Assembly: GCA_017577365.1 (NCBI GenBank)
Contig: PKRJ01000041.1
Span: forward strand, 1-31,263
Direction: 5' to 3'
Length of the DNA stretch: 31,263 bases
DNA from: Gammaproteobacteria bacterium
GTDB lineage: Bacteria > Pseudomonadota > Gammaproteobacteria > Steroidobacterales > Rariloculaceae
The notes under the pieces were generated by a model. It did not search any database and was not told the DNA's origin. It was given only the letters and a program-made list of their open reading frames with translations. Of this stretch, positions 7,595-15,090 are shown piece after piece. Position 1 is the first letter of the stretch, and every line of letters begins with the position of its first letter. A program made the position numbers and the translations under genes.

Positions 7595-8467
7595 TCAGGT
7601 CGTCGTCTGGGCGGCGGTGGGGCTTCCCGCGAGCATCTTGCGCCGCCCGACCATCGCGCCGACGACGGCCGCCGCGAGCGACAGCACGAGCGCGATGAAC
7701 GTCACCCACGCGGCGGCGCTCGCCTCGGGCTGGATCTGCTCCGCGCGCTCCGCGAGCGCCCCGCTCGAGCGGGCTTGCTGCATCAGCTCTGCGACGCCTT
7801 GTCGCGCGGCCTCCGCGGCCGCAACGGGATCTTCGGGGTTCGCCTCGATCGTCCGAGCCGCCCTGGCGAGCGTCGATCGAACCTCGTTCTCCGGCAAGCC
7901 GGTGAGCGACGCGAACCGCGAGATGGTCTCGGGATCTCTCAGACGCTGTGCGATCTGCTGCCCGGTGCCGGACGTGTCGAAATCCGCTCCGCCGCCTTCC
8001 TGAGCAACTTGGCCGAGCGTCTCGGTGGCGCCGCCGACGACGCGGAACGCGCCGCCCGCGAGCGTCGCGACGCCGCTCGTCGCGAAGTACGCCATCAGCA
8101 GCACGCTGACGACCCAAACCAGCGCGCCCTCGAAGAAGCTCGTGGATCGGTCGGTGATCGCGCTGATGCGGGTTGCCGTGAGTCCCCCGACGAACAGCGA
8201 TATGAGCAACGACAGCGCGCCCCAGATCCCCGCGCCCGTCCCGAGCGTCGACGCCTCGGTCTCGCCGGGATCGACGGCCGAGATGCCGACGGCGAGCCCG
8301 AGCGACGTCAGCAGCATCAGAAGTCCGAGCGCGACGAGCACGCCCCCGAATATGCCGCCCCATGAGACCTTCATGCCGTCGGTGCGGGTGAACGGCGAAG
8401 GCCAGTTGCGGCGCCGCTCGTGATAGCGGCGTTCTTGAATCGGTCTTTGCTCGGCGACGGTGGCCAT
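7595..8467 (-). CDS. Conserved membrane protein, four predicted helices, unknown function
   Basis: The 290-residue protein has a basic, Arg-rich N-terminus (RRYHERRRNW), then helices at about 35-63, 77-97, 112-132 and 252-273. Between helices three and four lies a soluble, Ala- and Glu-rich, probably helical segment of about 115 residues. The pattern SWGGIFGGVLVALGL followed by Gly-rich helices is common in a family of uncharacterised inner-membrane proteins in Proteobacteria. AGGGGGA precedes the ATG. Nothing identifies a substrate or enzyme activity. A structural or stress-related envelope protein is possible. Confidence 0.75.
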   Translation of the reverse strand: MATVAEQRPIQERRYHERRRNWPSPFTRTDGMKVSWGGIFGGVLVALGLLMLLTSLGLAVGISAVDPGETEASTLGTGAGIWGALSLLISLFVGGLTATRISAITDRSTSFFEGALVWVVSVLLMAYFATSGVATLAGGAFRVVGGATETLGQVAQEGGGADFDTSGTGQQIAQRLRDPETISRFASLTGLPENEVRSTLARAARTIEANPEDPVAAAEAARQGVAELMQQARSSGALAERAEQIQPEASAAAWVTFIALVLSLAAAVVGAMVGRRKMLAGSPTAAQTTT

Positions 8468-8552
8468 GGCTATCCCCCTGATTCCGGAGTGATCTCAAGC
8501 CGGTAACGAACCAGCGATGCAAGGGCCGTGCCGTCGCTCCCGGCGATACGCG

Positions 8553-8963
8553 TCAGCGCCGCATCATTTGATTCATCTGGTGCAGCGGCATTCGCTCGAA
8601 CAGCAGCTGTTGCGCTCGTTCGTACTCTTCACGCAGCGCGAGCTCGCGCGCGTAGTCGAGGTCCGACCGGAAGAACTCTTCCTGCATCTCCGCTTCCGCG
8701 GCCGTCAGCGGTTGCTCGCATACCGTCCGGCGAATATGCGACCCGGTGATCTTCGTTTCCCGGCAGGTCAGCCCCGGGTCGGCGGCGGGTTTCGGTGTGA
8801 TGTCGATGACGTCCGCCACGGCCATGTCGAACGGCGCAGCGGCCGCCTCGGGCGCGGGGGCACGGTTGGTCAACGAGGCTTGGAGCGGCGGTGTAGTGGG
8901 GGCTGCCGCGCATGCGGCCAATGCGAGCGCGGCCGCCGGGCAGAGCAATCTCGTGATATTCAC
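8553..8963 (-). CDS. Small lipoprotein with a C-x7-S-x-I-R-R-x-V-C motif
   Basis: The 136-residue protein starts at GTG, chosen because AAAGGAGG lies just upstream and a lipoprotein signal follows with lipobox L-A-A-Cys18. After a Pro/Ala-rich linker comes a short Cys-bounded motif, Cys67 to Cys82 (CRETKITGSHIRRTVC), then a helical, acidic C-terminus ending in Met- and Gln-rich residues. The two cysteines 15 residues apart could form a disulfide loop in the periplasm. The same motif spacing appears in the secreted protein at 13406-14284. Function unknown. Small secreted proteins with a TGSxI-C signature are frequent in Xanthomonad-like genomes. Confidence 0.78.
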   Translation of the reverse strand: MNITRLLCPAAALALAACAAAPTTPPLQASLTNRAPAPEAAAAPFDMAVADVIDITPKPAADPGLTCRETKITGSHIRRTVCEQPLTAAEAEMQEEFFRSDLDYARELALREEYERAQQLLFERMPLHQMNQMMRR

Positions 8964-9100
8964 AACGCCTCCTTTCGCACGGTCAGGCGGCTGGCAGTCG
9001 CCGAGAAAGACTCGGCTCCGAGAGTGTCGCGCACTTCGAGCACGGAGGAAACCCGGTGGGTGCCTCGACGTCGTCCGTGTGCCGGACCGTTCGGCCCGTC

Positions 9101-9529
9101 CTAGCGAAGACGGGCTTGGAGCGAGATTGCCGCGTTCAGCAGCTTCGATACCGGGCAGTTGGCCTTCGCATCCTCGGTCAGCCGCCGAAACGTCGCTTCG
9201 TCGATACCGGGGATATCGGCATCGAGCGTGAGCGCGACGGCGCTGATCGTGAATCCGTCGCCGGCCTTCTCGAGCGTCACGACGGCGTTCGTGCTCATTC
9301 GAGTCGCTTTGTACCCCGCCTGCTCGAGTACCAACGACAGCGCCATCGTGAAACAGCCCGCGTGCGCGGCGGCGATGAGCTCCTCGGGATTCGTACCGGG
9401 TCCGCTCTCGAAACGCGCCGCGAAGCCGTAAGGTTGATCCTTCAGGACGCCGCTCTCGAGCGAAACCGTGCCTCGTCCGTCCTTCAATCCGCCGCTCCAC
9501 GTGGCCGAACCGCTGCGCTCGATCTTCAT
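9101..9529 (-). CDS. OsmC/Ohr-family peroxiredoxin
   Basis: The 142-residue protein carries both redox-active cysteines of the family: Cys59 in AAHAGCFTMAL and Cys125 in AKANCPVSKLL, plus the conserved Glu in GTNPEEL. The N-terminal SATWSGGLKDGRGTV segment matches OsmC-type proteins rather than Ohr. These thiol peroxidases reduce organic hydroperoxides in the cytoplasm. AGGAG is placed eight bases before the ATG. It stands 137 bp upstream of the lipoprotein gene on the same strand; neither gap around it shows a convincing promoter. Confidence 0.92.
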   Translation of the reverse strand: MKIERSGSATWSGGLKDGRGTVSLESGVLKDQPYGFAARFESGPGTNPEELIAAAHAGCFTMALSLVLEQAGYKATRMSTNAVVTLEKAGDGFTISAVALTLDADIPGIDEATFRRLTEDAKANCPVSKLLNAAISLQARLR

Positions 9530-9637
9530 GTCTCGTGCTCCTGCCGATGGGCTGCGATCCCCCTACTATCCGCACGCGCGACTCGAAGCGCTATGCGGGT
9601 GAGCGCGATCGTCCGCGGACGGCAGGCGGCCCCCGTC

Positions 9638-10540
9638 CTACTCGAAGAAGAACATCAGCAACGGGATATAGATCAGGCCGATGAGGATCGACAGCGACAC
9701 GGCCGTGGTCGTGAGCCGCATGTCGAGCTTCGCCACGGACGTGAACGTCAGAGCCATGAACCCGATCGGCGCGGCGCTGCAGAGCGCGACGACGGCGAAA
9801 GTCTGTCCCTCGAAGCCGGCAATCGTCGCGAAGGCAAGCCCGAACACGAGGCCGAGCCCCATACGAACGGCGAGCGCGAGCGCGGCGAGGCGCGCGTCCG
9901 CGAGCGACAACGAGAACGAGATGCCGAGCGCGATCAGGATCAACGGCGCGGTCATGTCGGCCACCGGCTCGACGATGCGGATCACGAACGGCGGCAACGC
10001 GGTATCGGTGACCGAGAGCACGACGCCGAGCACGAGAGCCGAGAAGACCGGCGCCTTGACGATGCGTTTCAGCATCGCAACGCGGTCGAAGCTCTCGACG
10101 CTGTAACGGAACGCCGTCGCATAGGTCACCGTCGCGACCATCAGCGCGTTGCCGAAATCGAAGAGCACGGCATCGGCGAAGCCGGTGTCGCCGTAGATCG
10201 CGAGGATGAACGGAAACATGAAGGCGTTGTTGACGATCATCGTGCTCATCGCGATCGAGCCTTGCGTCGCACGCGCAAGGCGCATCGGCCGCGTCGCGAG
10301 CAGCGCGACGCCGAGGCAGAGCACGTTCACGACGATGTTCGCGACCGGCAGCAGCGCCTTGTCGGCGGTGAGGCGCGTCTCGGACACGGACGTCAGGATC
10401 AACAGCGGCAACGTCACGAAGAACGCGAGCCTCAAGACGAAGTCGCCGTGCGAGCGGTCCGCGACGCCGGCGCGACGGATGAGCACGCCGATCAGGAAGT
10501 AGACAAAGATCGGCGCGAGCTGCAGGAGGATCTCTGCCAT
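9638..10540 (-). CDS. AEC-family transporter (auxin efflux carrier type)
   Basis: The 300-residue protein has about ten hydrophobic helices in two halves. It opens with LLQLAPIFVYFLIGVLIRRA, typical of the AEC (PIN-like/MdcF) family, and has a conserved NNAFMFPF segment in the first half. Family members move carboxylates such as malonate or malate, or other organic anions; this one's substrate is unknown. It starts 44 bp after the stop of the ModA-like gene on the same strand, so the two are probably co-transcribed and may share a ligand. No clear ribosome site is visible before the ATG. Confidence 0.87.
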   Translation of the reverse strand: MAEILLQLAPIFVYFLIGVLIRRAGVADRSHGDFVLRLAFFVTLPLLILTSVSETRLTADKALLPVANIVVNVLCLGVALLATRPMRLARATQGSIAMSTMIVNNAFMFPFILAIYGDTGFADAVLFDFGNALMVATVTYATAFRYSVESFDRVAMLKRIVKAPVFSALVLGVVLSVTDTALPPFVIRIVEPVADMTAPLILIALGISFSLSLADARLAALALAVRMGLGLVFGLAFATIAGFEGQTFAVVALCSAAPIGFMALTFTSVAKLDMRLTTTAVSLSILIGLIYIPLLMFFFE

Positions 10541-10584
10541 CGAGGGGAGCGCTTCTGCCGGATACGAACGGTTGGCGTTGGGCG

Positions 10585-11289
10585 TCAGTCACCGTCCGCG
10601 TGAGCGGACTCCATCCCGTAGCGCCGCTTCGTCTCGGCCGTCTCGGGCGAAGCGAGGAAAGCGAGCAGCTCTCGCGCCGCATCGGCGCGAGCGGAGCGCG
10701 CGCCGATGCCGCCGGAAAAGATCGTCACGCTCTGGATCTCCGGGGGCACGAGCCCCAGCACGTCGATGCCGTCGTGGCCGATCAGCTCGCTGAGCTGCTG
10801 GAATCCGATCTCCGCCTTGCCTTCGGCGACCAGCGATGCGACCGGCACGCCGGGCGGCGGCACGACGATGCGCTCGCGAATCGCGTCGAGGATGCCCCAG
10901 CGCTCGAACGTTCGTTCGAGATGCCGGCCGCTCGGTCCCGTCGAGTAGCTCAGCGTCCGTGCCGCGGACACCGCCTGCTTCACGGCCGCCTCCGAGCCGA
11001 TATCCGGCCTCGGCGCACCCTTGCGAACCGCGACCGCGATCGGCGAGCGAACGACGTCGACGCGGCCGGGAAGCAGCCGCCCCTCGCCGATCAGCGCGTC
11101 GATGACGTCGCTCGCGAGCACGACGACGTCGAATTCTTCGCCGGCGCGAATCCGTTTGGCCACGTCGACGCCGCCGGCCGCCTCGGTCGCGACGACTCGG
11201 CCGGTCGTCGCCCGATAACGCTCGGCGAGCTCGCCGAGCAATGCGCGTGTCGCCATCGACGAGATGACCTTGAGCGGCACTTCATTCAC
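10585..11289 (-). CDS. ModA-like extracytoplasmic-type binding protein without a signal peptide
   Basis: The 234-residue protein has a type II periplasmic binding-protein fold of the molybdate-binding (ModA) class: KVISSMATRALLGELAERY, then GEEFDVVVLASD, IAVAVRKGAPRP and GKAEIGFQQLSELI are all in family order. No ModB or ModC gene is nearby, and no hydrophobic signal precedes the fold, so the protein should stay in the cytoplasm. I chose GTG at 11289 because AGGGAG sits eight bases upstream. GTG at 11298 is possible and still gives no signal peptide. It could be a ligand sensor, or it could serve the AEC permease encoded downstream. Molybdate specificity is not shown. Confidence 0.8.
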   Translation of the reverse strand: MNEVPLKVISSMATRALLGELAERYRATTGRVVATEAAGGVDVAKRIRAGEEFDVVVLASDVIDALIGEGRLLPGRVDVVRSPIAVAVRKGAPRPDIGSEAAVKQAVSAARTLSYSTGPSGRHLERTFERWGILDAIRERIVVPPPGVPVASLVAEGKAEIGFQQLSELIGHDGIDVLGLVPPEIQSVTIFSGGIGARSARADAARELLAFLASPETAETKRRYGMESAHADGD

Positions 11290-11367
11290 GCGGAGCACTC
11301 CCTGAGAATTGCCGCGCGTACTGTACCTGCTTTCGGGAGCGCGCGGGATAGCGGGCGCGCCAGGGGG

Positions 11368-11766
11368 TCAGCCGGACTCGCCCGACTCGAGCAGATGGGC
11401 GACCGCGCAGACCCGGGCCTCGGTGCGCGACACGACCCAGCCGTCGACGACCACGACGTCTCCGCGGCGGAAGTCGGCGCGCGTCGCTTCGTCGAGGCGC
11501 GTCGGGATGGCGCCGCGCGCGGCGCGCAGGCGTTCGACGAGCTTCGCCTCGAGCGCGGCGAGGTCCGCCTCGGTCGGCTCGGCACGGAGGTAGCGGGCGC
11601 CGACCTCGCTCGCCTCCGCGCCGACGCGGGCGATGCGGCGGAGGACCGACGTCCGCGGCGTCGCGGGCGCTCGCTTCGGAAAGAGCGCGGCGGCCGCGGT
11701 AGCGGCGATCGCGGCGAGCAGGCCGCGGCGCGTCGGCCGATCGATGATCTTCTCATTGCGCGTCAT
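11368..11766 (-). CDS. Tat-exported small protein partner of the GMC oxidoreductase
   Basis: The 132-residue protein starts with a twin-arginine signal (TRRGLLAAIAA, Arg13-Arg14) and a long Ala-rich hydrophobic stretch. The mature part is helical and ends with GDVVVVDGWVVSRTEARVCA, a pattern I associate with small proteins encoded beside GMC flavoproteins. Its ATG overlaps the stop of the GMC gene by four bases, and GAGGAG lies upstream, so the two are translationally coupled. In comparable three-subunit dehydrogenases a small Tat protein carries the folded flavoprotein across the membrane. That role is inferred here from the coupling and the missing signal peptide on the GMC protein. Confidence 0.85.
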   Translation of the reverse strand: MTRNEKIIDRPTRRGLLAAIAATAAAALFPKRAPATPRTSVLRRIARVGAEASEVGARYLRAEPTEADLAALEAKLVERLRAARGAIPTRLDEATRADFRRGDVVVVDGWVVSRTEARVCAVAHLLESGESG

Positions 11767-13268
11767 GCAGTCGCTCCTCTCGCTTCCGTGCCGAGACGGT
11801 CGGCGAGCCGCAGCGTCAACGCGACGAGGCTCAGCGTGGGATTGGCATGGCCCGACGTCGGGAATATCGAGCTGCCGGCGACGTAGAGATTGCTGGTTCC
11901 GTGCACGCGAGCGTTCGCGTCGACGACGCCGCGGCGAGGGTCCTCGTGCATGCGCGTGCCGCCCATGTGATGCCACTGCCAGCCGATTCGCTCGATCCAC
12001 CCGCGCGCGTCCTCGTCCACGTCGAGGCGCACGCGCCCGAGCCCGGCCTCGCCGAGCGCAAGGGCGACGCGTTCCTGCACCGCGACGATCGTGCGGCGCT
12101 CGAGCTCGCCGAACCGAAACTCCACTCTGGCCCTACGCAACCCGAAGGCATCTTCGTCGTCGGCAAGCACGACGCGGCTGTCGGCGTGCGGCGCATGCTC
12201 GAGGCGCAGGCGAAGCACGAAATGATTCGGCGGACCCTCGTCGCGGAAGAGCTTGTCGCGCGCCTTGTCCCAGAGTCGCACGAGCCGATCGCCGAGCGTC
12301 ACGTTGGGCGGCATTTGCCGGAGCCGCGCGAAGTAGAACGAATGATTCAAGATCCGCATCGACGCGCGCGCGTCCGGCACTAGGCGTGCGTCTCTGCGCA
12401 GGCGGTCGGCGCCGTCGCCGACCGAAGGCTCCACGAAGTACGCGTTCGTGCGATCGTCGGAGAGCACGGTATAGCGAAGCTCGACGTACGGATGCTCCAT
12501 GAAATAACGTCCGACGAGGCCGTGATCGTTGCCCAGCGCGACGCCCGACGGCCGCGTCGAAAGGAGAAGGAGCCGCGCGTTCTCGATCGCGCCCGCGGCG
12601 AGCACGTAGCGGTCGGCGACGACGCGGATGCGGCGGCCGTCGAGCGAGCCCGCATCGGCTCGCACGACGGAGCCGCCGTTCTCCGAGGCGGCGAGCCGCA
12701 AGCAGGTCGCGTGCAAGACGCAGCGTATCCGCGCGTGGGACTCGAGCTCCGCGCGGTAGCGTCGACCGAATCGCGTCGGAGGGCTGAAGCGCAGCACCAC
12801 GGGCTCGAGGCCGGCCAGCGGAGGGAAGGGCGCGAGCGTTCGCTGGCGGGCGACTTCCGAGTAATCGAACGACCCGGAGCCGAGCTCGCACACCGCTCGA
12901 GCCTCGTCGAGATACCGAAGGTACTCGCGATAGGGAATCGGCCAACCGCTGTCGGGCACCCAAGCGCGCAGGGCGAAGTCCTCGGGATCGAGGAGCGCGG
13001 ATTGTCCCTCCCAGTGATTCGTCGTGCCCCCGAGATAACGCAAACGCATGGCATGGAGCGGAGGATAGGCCGCGCCGCTCGCCTCGCCTCCGTGCAGGGC
13101 CTGGATCTCGGGCTCGGGATCGAGACCGCCGCTTTCGAGCAGCGCGACCTCGACGCCGCGACTCGCGAGCGTTCTCGCGAGCGTGATGCCGGCCGCGCCG
13201 GCGCCGACGATGCAGACGCTCGCGCGAACCTCCGCGCCCGGCTCGAGATCGGCGATATCGAGCAGCAG
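11763..13268 (-). CDS. GMC-family FAD-dependent oxidoreductase, probable CTG start
   Basis: About 501 residues. The N-terminal FAD-binding motif is VCIVGAGAAGITLARTL, with an acidic end of the second strand (LLESGG). The substrate region begins at GGTTNHWEGQSALLDPEDF. Near the C-terminus are HHMGGTRM, with the catalytic-type histidines, and SGHANPTLSLVALTLRLAD. GMC enzymes oxidise alcohols or sugars; the short length and absence of a signal peptide fit the class exported by a Tat partner. From the previous gene's stop to 13268 there is no in-frame ATG, GTG or TTG. A strong AAAGGAG at 13277-13283 points to CTG at 13268, giving a protein that begins where family members begin. An upstream start inside the preceding gene would add an unlikely Arg-rich extension. 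Confidence 0.88.
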   Translation of the reverse strand: MLLDIADLEPGAEVRASVCIVGAGAAGITLARTLASRGVEVALLESGGLDPEPEIQALHGGEASGAAYPPLHAMRLRYLGGTTNHWEGQSALLDPEDFALRAWVPDSGWPIPYREYLRYLDEARAVCELGSGSFDYSEVARQRTLAPFPPLAGLEPVVLRFSPPTRFGRRYRAELESHARIRCVLHATCLRLAASENGGSVVRADAGSLDGRRIRVVADRYVLAAGAIENARLLLLSTRPSGVALGNDHGLVGRYFMEHPYVELRYTVLSDDRTNAYFVEPSVGDGADRLRRDARLVPDARASMRILNHSFYFARLRQMPPNVTLGDRLVRLWDKARDKLFRDEGPPNHFVLRLRLEHAPHADSRVVLADDEDAFGLRRARVEFRFGELERRTIVAVQERVALALGEAGLGRVRLDVDEDARGWIERIGWQWHHMGGTRMHEDPRRGVVDANARVHGTSNLYVAGSSIFPTSGHANPTLSLVALTLRLADRLGTEARGATA

Positions 13269-13276
13269 GAGTCCGT

Positions 13277-13283
13277 CTCCTTT
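13277..13283 (-). promoter_or_regulatory. Ribosome binding site that fixes the GMC start
   Basis: AAAGGAG on the minus strand, eight bases before the CTG at 13268. It is the only good Shine-Dalgarno match in the 137 bp gap between the two genes, and no standard start codon in frame lies between it and the FAD-binding motif. Confidence 0.6.
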
Positions 13284-13405
13284 GGCGCCGGCTTCGTGCG
13301 GCGACGTTCCAACGGCGATGCTTTCGGCCGTGCAAATTGCGGGCCTATCGGGGAGCTCGAGGACGTGGGGTTCCGCGAGCCGCGCGTCCGATCTCGTGAA
13401 CCGTG

Positions 13406-14284
13406 CTACTCGAACTCGTAGAGCGCGAAGCTCGATCCGGGACGCGCTTGGACGCGCACCGTGCACGTGCCGCGATCCGTCGGAATGCGCCACTCGACGC
13501 CGCGCTTCCAGCGCAGCTCCGCTTTGCGCCCGCCGCATTCGAGCTCGAGGCCGTGAATTTTTCCGTGCAAGTGCGCGATCGTGAACGTACCGTGCTCGAG
13601 CGTGCCGACGAACGGCGTGTGCCCGATCTCGACGTTCACGATGCGCGCGGCGTCGTAGGGCAGCGGCCCGTCCGCGGGCGTCCTTTCGCTCCAGGCGGTG
13701 CGAAGCAGCGGAGTGTCGATCGGGTCTTCCCCTTGCAACGCTCGCTTGAGGTCGACGAAACGCTGGAGCGCTCGCCGTAGTTGCTCGTCCTCGGCCGCGA
13801 GCTGTCGCAGCTCCTCGTCGAAGACCGGTTGCTTCGCTTGCGCTTGCAGCACGTGCTGGTCGGCGCTGCTATAGCCTTCCGTGATCCACAGGTACGCGTC
13901 TCGGCCGGCTCGCGTGTAAGCTTCCCTCCAGAACTTCGGCCAACATACGCGCCGCTTGATCTGCGAGTTCATCGGCGCCTCGTCCTTGCACACGATATCG
14001 AACTCGTCGCGGCTGTTGATCTCGTTGAAACGCGAATAGAGGGCCTCTTCGGCGAGCCGGATCTCGGCGCGCAGCTCCGAGCGCCGCTGCCCCCGGACGA
14101 TGACCTCCTCCTCGAGCGCGGTCTCCGCGGCGCGAGGCTCGGTCGCGTCGGTCTCGGCGGCGATCGCGCCGAGCGCGATGCCGCAACACAAGAACGCGCA
14201 AGCGGCGAAGGCTCGCCGAAACGCGAAGCCTTCCGTCGAGCTGCCGATTCGCCGCCGCAGTCCCTTCGTGCTAGGTTTGACCAT
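13406..14284 (-). CDS. Secreted protein with a Cys-bounded motif and a coiled-coil stretch
   Basis: The 292-residue protein has a long N-terminal region with a signal peptide (RRAFAACAFLCCGIALGAIA). The mature part opens with acidic residues and a VIVRGQRR segment, then a helix (LRAEIRLAEEALYSRFNEIN). A motif bounded by Cys99 and Cys114 follows, in which Ser107, Ile109 and Val113 sit at the same spacing as in the lipoprotein at 8553-8963. After a heptad-like helix (QLAAEDEQLRRALQRFVDLK) the C-terminal 100 residues are rich in beta strands. ATG at 14284 gives a proper signal peptide; an in-frame start at 14374 would overlap the divergent gene. Function unknown. Confidence 0.8.
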   Translation of the reverse strand: MVKPSTKGLRRRIGSSTEGFAFRRAFAACAFLCCGIALGAIAAETDATEPRAAETALEEEVIVRGQRRSELRAEIRLAEEALYSRFNEINSRDEFDIVCKDEAPMNSQIKRRVCWPKFWREAYTRAGRDAYLWITEGYSSADQHVLQAQAKQPVFDEELRQLAAEDEQLRRALQRFVDLKRALQGEDPIDTPLLRTAWSERTPADGPLPYDAARIVNVEIGHTPFVGTLEHGTFTIAHLHGKIHGLELECGGRKAELRWKRGVEWRIPTDRGTCTVRVQARPGSSFALYEFE

Positions 14285-14313
14285 GATATCGTCCCGAGGA
14301 ACGAATGCTGCGA

Positions 14314-14322
14314 AGTATAGCA
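14314..14322 (-). promoter_or_regulatory. Extended -10 promoter element for the secreted protein
   Basis: On the minus strand TGC-TATACT is an extended -10 match (five of six bases plus TGN), about 30 bp before the ATG at 14284. It lies in the 61 bp divergent gap. No good -35 is seen, as is usual for extended -10 promoters. Confidence 0.4.
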
Positions 14323-14345
14323 ACCACCGCGGAGCGGGGACGGCC

Positions 14346-15074
14346 ATGATCACGAACGCGCAGTCGGGCACCAACGTTCACGAGATAGCGGAAGGTATCT
14401 TCCGTATCAATACTCCAGTCCCGATTCCCGGCGCCGGAGCGTTCAGCTTCAACCAGTATCTGATCGTCGACGACGCGCCGCTCCTTTTCCATACGGGGCC
14501 GCGGCGGCTCTTCCCGTACGTCAGGGATGCCGTCTCGAGCCTCATCGCGGTCGAGACGCTTCGTTATGTCGCGCTCTCGCACTTCGAGGCCGACGAATGC
14601 GGCTCGCTCAACGAATGGCTCGCGGTCGCGCCCCAGGCCGTGCCGCTTTGCGGAACGGTGGCCGCGATGGTCTCGGTGGGCGACTACGCCGATCGGCCGC
14701 CCCGAGCGCTCCGGGACGGCGAGGATTTGACGCTCGGCCGTCGTGCCGTTCGCTGGTTCGACACGCCGCACGTGCCGCACGCGTGGGAATGCGGGCTGAT
14801 GATGGAGGCGCGCACGCGGACGCTTCTTTGCGGCGACCTGTTCACGCAGGGAGGCAAGGGCAAGGTGCCCGTGACCGAAAGCGATATTCTCGGACCGAGC
14901 GAGGCGTTTCGAAAGCCGTTGGACTATTTCGCCCATGCGCCGCAGACGCGCGCCACGCTCGAGCGGCTCGCCGCCGAGGAGCCGACGACGTTGGCGTGCA
15001 TGCATGGAAGCGCCTGGCGCGGCGACGGCGGCGCGCTGCTGCGCGCGCTCGCCGATACGCTCGAGGGCAAGTAA
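14346..15074 (+). CDS. Metallo-beta-lactamase-fold protein, di-iron (ODP/FprA-like) type
   Basis: The 242-residue protein has the metal motif HFEADECG in place of the hydrolase HxHxDH. An HxExD core marks the flavodiiron/ODP branch of the family. Further ligands are likely the His in PHVPHAWE, the Asp in LLCGDLFT and the His in CMHGSAW. Flavodiiron proteins have His after the Asp; here it is Glu. There is no flavodoxin domain, so it is a stand-alone di-iron module of the kind linked to oxygen sensing or reduction. ATG at 14346 is used; the open frame extends upstream into the antisense of the divergent gene. Its end lies 16 bp from the convergent patatin gene. Confidence 0.87.
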   Translation: MITNAQSGTNVHEIAEGIFRINTPVPIPGAGAFSFNQYLIVDDAPLLFHTGPRRLFPYVRDAVSSLIAVETLRYVALSHFEADECGSLNEWLAVAPQAVPLCGTVAAMVSVGDYADRPPRALRDGEDLTLGRRAVRWFDTPHVPHAWECGLMMEARTRTLLCGDLFTQGGKGKVPVTESDILGPSEAFRKPLDYFAHAPQTRATLERLAAEEPTTLACMHGSAWRGDGGALLRALADTLEGK

Positions 15075-15090
15075 CGCAGATTCGCGCCGC

